Positions 7,643 to 13,741 of a DNA stretch of 33,459 nucleotides are shown piece after piece; the stretch's first letter is position 1; each line of letters opens with the position of its first letter. Source of the stretch: an uncultured Eubacteriales bacterium (GTDB lineage: Bacteria; Bacillota; Clostridia; Oscillospirales; Oscillospiraceae); the NCBI GenBank assembly GCA_900316255.1, contig ONCI01000026.1, positions 1-33,459 of the forward strand. Direction: 5' to 3'. The position numbers and the translations under genes are program-made. The notes beneath the pieces were generated by a model, which worked only from the letters and a program-made list of their open reading frames with translations, had not been told where the DNA came from and searched no databases.

Positions 7643-9847
7643 ATGAAAATGAAAAAGTGGATCGGCTGGCTGTTGCTGTTTGCTGTATGCCTGTCTCTTT
7701 GCGCCTGCAGCTCCGCGCCGCAGGGCAGCGGAGCACAGAACGGAAGCAGCAGGCCAAAGAAAAGCTCCGAGCCGGTTGGCATTGTCCAGGAGGCGCAAAA
7801 GAATGTGGTTCAGCGCCTGGCTTCCACAGAGATCAAGCCTCCGGAGGGAGAAAACATCAACTGGATCAGCAGCCTTGCGAAGATGGATGGGCGGCTGTAC
7901 TTCAAAACGCAGAGCATGGAGGGCTGCAGACTGTTTTCCACCGATTTGAACGGTGAAGACCGACAGGAGCTCTCTTCCTATAACGGAGAGATTATCCAAG
8001 GCTTCGCTGCTTCTGACCACGGGACGCTGTATGTACTCAACAATCCGTATAATGAAGATTCGCGGCTCTATGAATACAGCCTGCAGGAGATCGACAAGAC
8101 CGGCGCGGCCGTGCGGACGGAATCGCTCGGCAGCTTGATCCGTGAGGACTTCATGCCTTTCTGGGTGGCAGCCAACGGAGATACAGTCTTCCTGCTTGGC
8201 AGCGGGTACCTGGTTGCCTTGCGAGTGGGCGATCATCTTGAGAAGATTTGTGAGCGAGAAGTTGATCCCGCGGCGATGATGACCGTTCTTGCGGATGGAC
8301 GCCTCCTTTTTGGGGAGCGTGACGGCGGACAGTACGCGCTTCGCTTCCTGGATGCGCTTTCCGGTAATGTCACGGATGCTTTCCGTTTCGACAAGGGCAA
8401 TTTGAACCTGCTCTGCGGGGGCGAACGCTGGGATGTCTATCTGAGCGACGGCACCTCGGCCTATGGCTTTGATCTGGCGAGCGGAAATCTGGAAAAACAG
8501 TTTGAGTGGCTGAGCGTCGGCATTGTGGGCCGCGCACTGCTGGAAGCGCCGGATGGCGGTTTCTTCGCTGCTGACGGGAACAACCGTCTGTTTCGGATGC
8601 GTCAGGTGGATGTGGAAGTCGGGGAAAGCGGCGAGCCTGAGACGATGACTCTCGTCGTGCTGGATAGAATGTTTATGTCCCCGGTATTGGAGACTGCCAT
8701 CCTGGACTGGAACCGGGAGCACCCGGAGTGCATGATCGTTGTGCGTGATTACTACACCGGCGAGCACTCCAACGACTGGCAGAAGGAAGAACAGGCAATC
8801 GAAGATGCCCAGAAAGCCATGGCGATGGACATTATCACCGGAGGCACGCACCCGGATCTGTTCGATCTGAGCAGCTTGAACGCGGCGGCTCTGGCCGTAG
8901 GCGGGAAGCTCGAAAACCTCTATCCTTATCTTGACGCCGATCCCGAGCTGAGTCGGGAGAGCTTCTATCCGAATGTTCTGAAAGCCCAGGAGATCCGCGG
9001 CGGGCTGTATGAGGTGGTGACGAATTACTCCATGCTCACAGTCACGGGATTTAACTCTGAGTTGGGAAATGCTCAGAGTTGGGACGAGCTGTTTTCTCTG
9101 GCCGCGAACACACCCCGCTGTGAAAGACTGTTTACCGCTGAGGCATGGAGCCGGATGGAGTTGCTGCAGCTCTTGACCGACGCATCCGGTAAAAAGCTGG
9201 TGGATTGGGATACCGGCGAGTGCCGCTTTGACAGCCCGTATTTTCTTTCGATCCTTGAGGCTGTAACACAGCTTCCCGCCCAGGCGGTCGCTCCTGAAGA
9301 GTATTACCGTGTTCAGCACAGTCGTGCCGAGGGCGAGGGCTTGCTGACGGTCGGTGAATTTCCGGATTTGTGGCTTGGAGCCAGTGCCGGGAAAGAATAC
9401 GGCGAGGGCAACTGTGCCGTCATTGGCATCCCCGAACTCGGCAATGTTCTGAAGCCCTCCAGTGAGCTGGGAACCTCGGCCATGGGCATGGCTGCAGACT
9501 CAAAACACAAGGATGAATGCTGGGCCTTCCTGCGGGGCTTCTATCTCAATCCTCGTACCTATACCATGAGCGTTATTCAAGGCAGTCTCGAACAATCCAT
9601 TCAGAGAGAGCTCCATCAGCGTGAAGAGGAAGGAAATGCGGCTTACTGGCCGCATGCCGAGGCGGATATGCGCCTCTTTGCCGATGCCTTTACCGGCGCG
9701 ACCGTGCTTTACCGCCACGATGACGCGGTATGGGAAATCGTGCAGGCCGAGGCCAACCGCTACTTTGCCGGTCAAATCAGTGCTGAGGAGTGCGCGAAGG
9801 CCATCCAGAGCAGAGCAAGCATCTACCTCTCCGAGCAGTGCGGATAA
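7643..9847 (+). CDS. Large lipoprotein with solute-binding-protein-like C-terminal half
   Basis: The 734-residue product begins with a lipoprotein signal peptide (WIGWLLLFAVCLSLCACSS, lipobox LSLC). An AGGAG lies nine nt before the ATG at 7643; a second ATG two codons on is possible. Residues of about 60-320 are beta-rich with propeller-like blades. From about 330 (MTLVVLDRMFMSPVLETAILDW) it resembles extracellular solute-binding proteins, including the GGTHPDLFDLSS segment and the C-terminal VWEIVQAEANRYFAG tail. It has the same layout and length as the module A lipoprotein and is closest at its tail to the stump at 4841-5149. It is divergent from module B, so it may supply the lipoprotein that module B lost. 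No transporter permeases are adjacent. Confidence 0.8.
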   Translation: MKMKKWIGWLLLFAVCLSLCACSSAPQGSGAQNGSSRPKKSSEPVGIVQEAQKNVVQRLASTEIKPPEGENINWISSLAKMDGRLYFKTQSMEGCRLFSTDLNGEDRQELSSYNGEIIQGFAASDHGTLYVLNNPYNEDSRLYEYSLQEIDKTGAAVRTESLGSLIREDFMPFWVAANGDTVFLLGSGYLVALRVGDHLEKICEREVDPAAMMTVLADGRLLFGERDGGQYALRFLDALSGNVTDAFRFDKGNLNLLCGGERWDVYLSDGTSAYGFDLASGNLEKQFEWLSVGIVGRALLEAPDGGFFAADGNNRLFRMRQVDVEVGESGEPETMTLVVLDRMFMSPVLETAILDWNREHPECMIVVRDYYTGEHSNDWQKEEQAIEDAQKAMAMDIITGGTHPDLFDLSSLNAAALAVGGKLENLYPYLDADPELSRESFYPNVLKAQEIRGGLYEVVTNYSMLTVTGFNSELGNAQSWDELFSLAANTPRCERLFTAEAWSRMELLQLLTDASGKKLVDWDTGECRFDSPYFLSILEAVTQLPAQAVAPEEYYRVQHSRAEGEGLLTVGEFPDLWLGASAGKEYGEGNCAVIGIPELGNVLKPSSELGTSAMGMAADSKHKDECWAFLRGFYLNPRTYTMSVIQGSLEQSIQRELHQREEEGNAAYWPHAEADMRLFADAFTGATVLYRHDDAVWEIVQAEANRYFAGQISAEECAKAIQSRASIYLSEQCG

Positions 9848-9863
9848 AGAGCAAATATGAAGC

Positions 9864-9900
9864 AAGCAGAGTCTGTTTTTGTGCAGACTCTGCTTTTTGC
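9864..9900 (+). terminator. Rho-independent terminator of the lipoprotein gene
   Basis: AAGCAGAGTCTG (9864-9875) and CAGACTCTGCTT (9884-9895) form a perfect 12-bp stem with an 8-nt loop, followed by T residues. The outer stem AAGCAGAG is the same as in the terminator at 208-252. Confidence 0.9.
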
Positions 9901-9932
9901 TCTATTGTTGTTCCCATTGCTCTAAAGAATGT

Positions 9933-9977
9933 AGTTATCGTTGTCGATAGTTCTGTGGTATAATCCTAATGATAACT
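9933..9977 (+). promoter_or_regulatory. Promoter and possible operator of the WYL regulator gene
   Basis: TATAAT (9959-9964) is a consensus -10, and TTATCG 18 nt upstream is a weak -35. TATCG-TTGT-CGATA (9936-9949) is an inverted repeat over the -35. AGTTATC (9933-9939) is mirrored by GATAACT (9971-9977) on the other side of the -10. This symmetry would suit autoregulation by the encoded DNA-binding protein. Confidence 0.5.
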
Positions 9978-9994
9978 GAAATGGGGGTGCCAAC

Positions 9995-10984
9995 ATGGAC
10001 TATAATGGAAAATTACGTCCATTTTATGTGCTTCGACTCCTATATGAGCAGACTGACGAAAGCCATCCTTTAAGCACAGGTGAAATCGTCGATCTGTTGG
10101 ATGTAAAATACGGGATTAAAACTCAAAGGACTCGTATTCCCCAGGATGTTGATGCATTGGAACACTTTGGTTTTGAAATAGGGCGACAAAAAAGTCAATC
10201 AACCAGCTACTATTTCGATAGTCGTCTCTTCGAGCTTCCAGAGTTGAAACTACTGATTGACGCTGTGGAATCCAGTTCCTTTATTACTGAGAAAAAGAGC
10301 GCAGAACTTATCCAGAAGCTGACATCACTAGCCAGCCCTTTCAAAGCGTCTACGCTTGCAAAACTATCAGAAGTTGGTGGCAATCCCAAACAGGGAAACG
10401 AGCAAATCTATTACATCATCGATACCATAAATGCGGCTATAGAAAGCGGCTGTAAAATCTCTTATCAATACTACACATATGATTTGTACAAGAATCGTGT
10501 GCTACGGCATAACGGAGAAAAGTACGTGTTCAGCCCCTATGATTTGGCGTGGGACGGAAAGTTCTACTATGCCATTGGCTATTCCGAGAAGTACCACTCC
10601 ATTAGTAATATCCGAATAGACCGCATTGCTCACACGCCGGAAATCATGCCGGAACCCGGTCGGCCTATTCCGGAGGACTTTGATCTCAACGAGTACAAGC
10701 GAACCATGTTCCGAATGTATAACGGAACGCGGATGAACGTGGAGCTTGTCTGCGATGCCAGCGTAATGGACGCTATCATAGACCACTTTGGGGAAGAAGT
10801 GGACATCGGTCTGGTTGATGAAAACACGTTCTCCGTCTCTGCTGAGACAGCGGTCAGCCATGTGTTTTATAGCTGGCTCTTCGGCTTCGGCGGAAAAGTC
10901 CGACTGACGGAGCCCAGAGAGGCTGTAGAGCAATATGCTGACATGGTTTTGGAGGCGGCCAAATCGCTCCACGAGCAACTATAA
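9995..10984 (+). CDS. WYL-domain transcriptional regulator
   Basis: The 329-residue protein has an N-terminal winged helix-turn-helix (about 1-75, with LSTGEIVDLLDVKYGIKTQR typical of the DeoR-like domain of WYL regulators). A central WYL domain lies at about 140-220 (YVFSPYDLAWDGKFYYAIGY, then ISNIRIDRI) and a C-terminal WCX-like extension after it. Such proteins sense ligands, often nucleotides or nucleic acids, and control defence, DNA-damage or mobile-element genes. It is a stand-alone gene between two terminators, with a short GGGGGTG ribosome binding site before ATG 9995 and a symmetrical promoter region. Its target genes cannot be told from sequence; the LexA cassette downstream is a candidate neighbour. 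Confidence 0.85.
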   Translation: MDYNGKLRPFYVLRLLYEQTDESHPLSTGEIVDLLDVKYGIKTQRTRIPQDVDALEHFGFEIGRQKSQSTSYYFDSRLFELPELKLLIDAVESSSFITEKKSAELIQKLTSLASPFKASTLAKLSEVGGNPKQGNEQIYYIIDTINAAIESGCKISYQYYTYDLYKNRVLRHNGEKYVFSPYDLAWDGKFYYAIGYSEKYHSISNIRIDRIAHTPEIMPEPGRPIPEDFDLNEYKRTMFRMYNGTRMNVELVCDASVMDAIIDHFGEEVDIGLVDENTFSVSAETAVSHVFYSWLFGFGGKVRLTEPREAVEQYADMVLEAAKSLHEQL

Positions 10985-11039
10985 AAGATTATTTTAATGG
11001 CCATCGCCATCGAATTCAAGAGGAAATATGACTCCGCCT

Positions 11040-11074
11040 GAGACTTGATACAAAATCGTATCAAGTCTCTTTTC
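11040..11074 (+). terminator. Rho-independent terminator after the WYL regulator
   Basis: GAGACTTGATAC (11040-11051) and GTATCAAGTCTC (11058-11069) form a perfect 12-bp stem with a 6-nt loop, followed by TTTTC. Confidence 0.85.
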
Positions 11075-11089
11075 TAGCAAAATTTCCTG

Positions 11090-11117
11090 TTGCCATTTTG
11101 TAATTTTGTGTTATACT
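11090..11117 (+). promoter_or_regulatory. Promoter of the lexA-like gene
   Basis: TTGCCA (11090-11095) and TATACT (11112-11117) are separated by 16 nt. The expected start, near 11124, lies just upstream of the palindrome at 11131-11146, so a repressor bound there could block early transcription. Confidence 0.7.
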
Positions 11118-11130
11118 CTAAATTGCAAAT

Positions 11131-11146
11131 GGAAATGCGCATTTCC
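11131..11146. promoter_or_regulatory. Perfect 16-bp palindromic operator candidate
   Basis: GGAAATGCGCATTTCC is a perfect palindrome centred about 15 nt downstream of the predicted transcript start and before the lexA-like gene. LexA genes are usually autoregulated, so this is the natural candidate for its binding site. It differs from the GAAC-N4-GTTC core of the classical Bacillus SOS box, which suggests a lineage-specific operator. Confidence 0.6.
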
Positions 11147-11167
11147 CTTTTGAATTGGAGGTGTCCC

Positions 11168-11779
11168 ATGCAGCACAAGAAGCAGGAGTATGTTCAGGCG
11201 ATTGAAGCCTTCATTGACGACTATCGGGATACAACTGGTGTGATCCCCACCATGCCGGAGATTGCAGCGGGTGTTGGACTCAGTACTGGAACGATTTGCA
11301 AATACATCGCTTATATGCGTGAGCAAGGCATCATTGAGTACGACGGCGGCCAGAGAACGATCACAACTAAAAAAGGCCTGGCAGACATGAGCGCCTACTT
11401 CCGCGTTCCTGTACTCGGGCGGGTTTCCTGCGGTATTCCGAAATTTGCTGAGGAAAACATCGAAGAGTATGTGAAGCTGCCGGTATCTCTGTTTGGCAGG
11501 GGTAATTACTTCTTCCTCCGCGCATATGGTGAGTCGATGATCAACGCCGGGATCGACGATGGCGACCTAGTGCTCGTGAGACAGCAGCCTACCGCCGATT
11601 ACAACCAGATCGTTGTTGCTCTTGTCGATGATGAGGCCACGCTCAAGCGTTACCGGCCGCAGAATGACGGCACGATTCGATTGCACCCTGAAAACGAACG
11701 GTTTGAGGACATTATTGTGGATGCCGAGAACTGTATCATTCAAGGCGTTGCGGTCAAGATCCTCAAGGATGCGAGGTGA
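11168..11779 (+). CDS. lexA: LexA-like SOS repressor (S24 autopeptidase)
   Basis: Start ATG 11168 follows TTGGAGGTG; longer frames start inside the promoter and operator. The 203-residue protein has an N-terminal winged helix at about 1-70 (MPEIAAGVGLSTGTICKYIAYM recognition region) and a C-terminal S24 peptidase-like domain. The catalytic Ser123 is in YGESMINAGI and Lys160 in DEATLKRY. The expected self-cleavage bond is at Cys88-Gly89 (GRVSCGIP) instead of the classical Ala-Gly. It should repress its own operon until RecA filaments trigger cleavage. It is followed, overlapping or closely spaced, by two small genes. Because it sits in a mobile-looking region it may be an island-borne LexA paralogue rather than the housekeeping one. 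Confidence 0.9.
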   Translation: MQHKKQEYVQAIEAFIDDYRDTTGVIPTMPEIAAGVGLSTGTICKYIAYMREQGIIEYDGGQRTITTKKGLADMSAYFRVPVLGRVSCGIPKFAEENIEEYVKLPVSLFGRGNYFFLRAYGESMINAGIDDGDLVLVRQQPTADYNQIVVALVDDEATLKRYRPQNDGTIRLHPENERFEDIIVDAENCIIQGVAVKILKDAR

Positions 11780-11784
11780 GCAGC

Positions 11785-12087
11785 ATGGCGACGGAAATCC
11801 GATACAAGAGGATCAATCTGGATGTTGACGTGAAATTCAAAAGTGACGGCACCCTAATCCCGCAGAAGATCACCTATAAGGCGCGGCAGTATCCGGTCAC
11901 TCGGATCGTCGGGCAGCGTCCCTTCATCCCCAGGGAAGTAAAATGCAAAGAGCCGATTGAATTCACGGCTATCATCAAAGGCCGGGAAAAGAAACTGTAC
12001 TATGAATACAGCACCAATACCTGGTTTTCGATCAAACAATATCTGCTGGCCAATCGCTTTGAGAATCCCAGCGCGCGGCCCGGATGA
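11785..12087 (+). CDS. Small conserved-looking protein in the lexA cassette
   Basis: ATG 11785 follows AGGTGA that overlaps the lexA stop, giving a 100-residue protein; a GTG at 11776 is a possible longer start. It is rich in beta-forming and basic residues (VDVKFKSDGTLIPQKITYKA, YPVTRIVGQRPFIP) and has no membrane helix or cysteine pair. I do not recognise the family with certainty. The general look of a short beta-rich protein with a YxVxRI segment beside a LexA gene recalls small proteins linked to translesion-polymerase cassettes, but no polymerase gene is present here. It is co-transcribed with lexA and thus probably damage-inducible. Confidence 0.65.
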   Translation: MATEIRYKRINLDVDVKFKSDGTLIPQKITYKARQYPVTRIVGQRPFIPREVKCKEPIEFTAIIKGREKKLYYEYSTNTWFSIKQYLLANRFENPSARPG

Positions 12088-12104
12088 CATAGGAGGAAAA
12101 GAAG

Positions 12105-12317
12105 TTGGAAAGGATTGTGCCTACAAAGCGTTATTGCTATAACTGTGGGAAATTGCTTCACAGCACGAGGGCAGAGGACAATACCGCAAAATTTTCCTGT
12201 TCCTGCGGGGTGCAGATTTACAGTAAGATCAAAGCTCGCAGGAAGGAAGAAGTGTTCGTCTATCTCCCGTATGGATCTTCCATTGTTGACTTTAGGGCAG
12301 AGGCCAGCAGCTATTGA
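12105..12317 (+). CDS. Small zinc-ribbon-like protein, TTG start
   Basis: TTG at 12105 lies eight nt after a perfect AGGAGG (12091-12096), which makes it the likely start; no in-frame ATG is better placed. The 70-residue protein has a CYNCGK...CSCG pattern (two cysteine pairs about 19 residues apart) that looks like a small zinc ribbon, then a basic SKIKARRKEE segment and a VYLPYGSSIVDF tail. It is the third gene of the lexA transcription unit. Function unknown; DNA or RNA binding is an inference from the zinc ribbon and positive charge. Confidence 0.6.
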   Translation: MERIVPTKRYCYNCGKLLHSTRAEDNTAKFSCSCGVQIYSKIKARRKEEVFVYLPYGSSIVDFRAEASSY

Positions 12318-12330
12318 TCCCAATGATTAA

Positions 12331-12438
12331 CTGAATAAGCGGTATACAGAAGGCAAGGTCGGGCTGAAACAGCGCTATTGCGTAAATCCTTGCAGCGGTC
12401 ATATACCCGTTTCCCGACAGTTTGGCCATGTATTATGA
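12331..12438 (+). pseudogene. Possible short gene remnant with cysteine pair
   Basis: A 35-codon frame after the zinc-ribbon gene reads NKRYTEGKVGLKQRY then CVNPCSGHIPVSRQF and stops at 12436-12438, right where the terminator begins. The composition looks protein-like, with a CxxxC pair, but there is no start codon with a ribosome binding site. It may be the last part of a gene whose start is lost. Weak evidence. Confidence 0.25.
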
Positions 12439-12490
12439 GAGGCTGCCGGTAGGTTAGACAGGAGAAGTCTATCTACCGGCAGCCTCTTTT
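12438..12490 (+). terminator. Strong terminator of the lexA cassette
   Basis: AGAGGCTGCCGGTAG (12438-12452) pairs perfectly with CTACCGGCAGCCTCT (12473-12487). An inner TAGAC/GTCTA stem extends it, and TTT follows. This is one of the longest stems in the window. Confidence 0.9.
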
Positions 12491-12507
12491 ATACTTTGCG
12501 GAGGTGT

Positions 12508-13176
12508 ATGAAATTGGGCGAACCATTGCGAAATGATATTAGCAGGCTAAATCTAAAGGACGAAACAGCAATCAATTATGATTTTTGCGCCGGAAACAAG
12601 GACATTCCCCAAAAATGTGTTATTACCGTAAAAGATTTCGTGAGTAAAACGAACTTCAAGAAGTGGAAAGCTGAATCAGATCATCTCGATTATGAAATCT
12701 ACTCAAGTAATCACAGGTTTTACGATCATAATGTGGCTTCCTTAGATGAGACAATTACACCAGCTGGACCATCATGTGAAGAGCTCGTAATAGAGGGTGT
12801 TGAACATCAGGAAAAAGATGCCCTGCTATGGCGTGTAGTTCGTTATCTTATGTCTGACCTGAGCCCTACAATGCGAAGAAGATTTCTTCTCTATTATAAA
12901 GTTGGATTGTCTGAGGAAGAGATAGCGGAGATGGAGGGAGTTGCCCAACAAAACGTTTCCAAATCCATAGTCAAAGCCAGAGAAAAAATATTTGAGAGAA
13001 AGTGTAAACTTTTTATGAACAAGGGGTGTAAAAATGTCGATTTCTCCGTATTTAGTGAGAGCGATTACTGCGAAGCTTTCTTGCACCTTAAAAACCGAAT
13101 ACACAGTGTTAAAGGCACAAAACCTGCGTGGCCGAGAGGCCAGCGACATAAGGAACGACGCCAGGATGGTATCTGA
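12508..13176 (+). CDS. Sigma-70-like protein of a mobile element
   Basis: ATG 12508 follows GCGGAGG; a TTG four codons upstream is less likely. The 222-residue protein has no obvious region 2, but residues of about 100-165 (ALLWRVVRYLMSDLSPTMRRR, then VGLSEEEIAEMEGVAQQNVSKSIVKAREKI) look like a sigma region 4 helix-turn-helix. Proteins of this kind are common in clostridial integrative elements near excisionase and integrase genes, which fits here. The last 20 or so residues (after about 13120) are low-complexity and basic, and this stretch is overlapped by another frame with its own ribosome binding site, so the natural C-terminus may be altered. Confidence 0.7.
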   Translation: MKLGEPLRNDISRLNLKDETAINYDFCAGNKDIPQKCVITVKDFVSKTNFKKWKAESDHLDYEIYSSNHRFYDHNVASLDETITPAGPSCEELVIEGVEHQEKDALLWRVVRYLMSDLSPTMRRRFLLYYKVGLSEEEIAEMEGVAQQNVSKSIVKAREKIFERKCKLFMNKGCKNVDFSVFSESDYCEAFLHLKNRIHSVKGTKPAWPRGQRHKERRQDGI

Positions 13177-13204
13177 GATGCCGGAGCGATCAACGAAACC
13201 TTAG
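13034..13204 (+). CDS. Small ORF overlapping the sigma-like gene in another frame
   Basis: ATG 13034 is preceded by AAGGGGTG at a good distance and opens a 56-residue frame (MSISPYLVRAITAKLSC, then LKAQNLRGREASDIRND) that ends at TAG 13204. It overlaps the last 143 nt of the sigma-like gene in a different frame. The residue pattern looks like a small helical, basic protein. Either this is a real small gene of the element, or the sigma-like gene has shifted frame here. No family recognised. Confidence 0.45.
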   Translation: MSISPYLVRAITAKLSCTLKTEYTVLKAQNLRGREASDIRNDARMVSEMPERSTKP

Positions 13205-13206
13205 AC

Positions 13207-13428
13207 CCGGTTGTGGTAAACCGGTACGCAATGACAGCGCAGGGGATCATGAAACTTGCTCACGCGCTCCCAAGGACTAGGGGGCAGTACGGAGGCATTC
13301 GCCAGCCGCTCACAGGCAGCGGTGCCTCGGTGCTATGACAGTCTGAACCACAGACGGCCTTTAACATTCCCGCGTCAGGGTGCGTGGCAAATATGACGAG
13401 GCTTATAGCAGAAAAGTGAGGTTAGCTT
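13207..13428 (+). ncRNA. Candidate structured leader RNA before the excisionase gene
   Basis: The 228 nt between the small ORF and the excisionase hold a dense series of hairpins. These are CCGGTT/AACCGG (13207-13224), GCTCCC/GGGGGC (13266-13285), a two-tier hairpin GAGGCA/TGCCTC with CCGCT/AGCGG inside (13292-13328), and GTCTG/CAGAC (13341-13355). The 3' arm of the two-tier hairpin overlaps GCCTCG (13324-13329), which can instead pair with CGAGGC (13397-13402), close to the excisionase ribosome binding region. TGCTAT (13331-13336) can likewise pair with ATAGCA (13405-13410). These exclusive pairings suggest a switch. It does not match a riboswitch class I can name. A 35-codon ORF (13231-13338) in the same DNA is an alternative, weaker reading. 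Confidence 0.45.
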
Positions 13429-13432
13429 ATTT

Positions 13433-13654
13433 ATGGCATTTTGTGACGTTTATCGTTCTGTTCTAAGAGAGTATCCGGATGTGATGACTGTTGACGAAGT
13501 AAGCAAAGCGCTTGGAATCAGCACAAAGACCGGATATCGCTTAATTCGCGACAACGCAATAGAGTATATTAAGGTTGGCAGATCGTACCGAATACCAAAA
13601 GCTCATCTTCTCTCTTATATGCGCGTGGTGTTGGCACCGCGCACAAACGAATAA
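13433..13654 (+). CDS. Excisionase-family DNA-binding protein
   Basis: The 73-residue protein carries an AlpA/HTH_17-type winged helix: VMTVDEVSKALGISTKTGYRLIR, then VGRSYRIPKAHLLSYM. Such proteins are the recombination directionality factors of tyrosine integrases. The integrase gene follows 87 nt downstream, so it is the likely Xis of this element. GTGAGG at 13416-13421 is a rather distant ribosome binding site, and the long structured leader may control its translation. No other start fits. Confidence 0.85.
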   Translation: MAFCDVYRSVLREYPDVMTVDEVSKALGISTKTGYRLIRDNAIEYIKVGRSYRIPKAHLLSYMRVVLAPRTNE

Positions 13655-13662
13655 CAGCATAA

Positions 13663-13715
13663 TGGACTTCTGCTGTCAGCTGAATTATAATGGCAGCGCC
13701 AACAGCAGAAGTCCA
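13663..13715 (+). promoter_or_regulatory. Integrase promoter inside a perfect 14-bp inverted repeat
   Basis: TGGACTTCTGCTGT (13663-13676) and ACAGCAGAAGTCCA (13702-13715) form a perfect inverted repeat, with GCTG/CAGC inside. A consensus -10 TATAAT (13686-13691) lies in the loop, 17 nt after TGGACT (13663-13668), which can serve as -35 (4 of 6). There is no T tract, so it is not a terminator. The repeat is well placed to be the binding site of the excisionase or another element repressor controlling int. Confidence 0.55.
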
Positions 13716-13741
13716 ATCGGTCTACAAGAAGGAGGATAAAC

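Noticed and set aside
7505-9319. A 604-codon minus-strand frame opposite the lipoprotein gene
   Set aside because: The plus-strand gene has a lipobox and homology to two other copies in the window. The minus frame is a shadow running into the real sigma gene.
13231-13338. A 35-codon ORF between the small ORF and xis
   Set aside because: No ribosome binding site is evident and the same DNA is dominated by hairpins; kept only as an alternative to the RNA interpretation.
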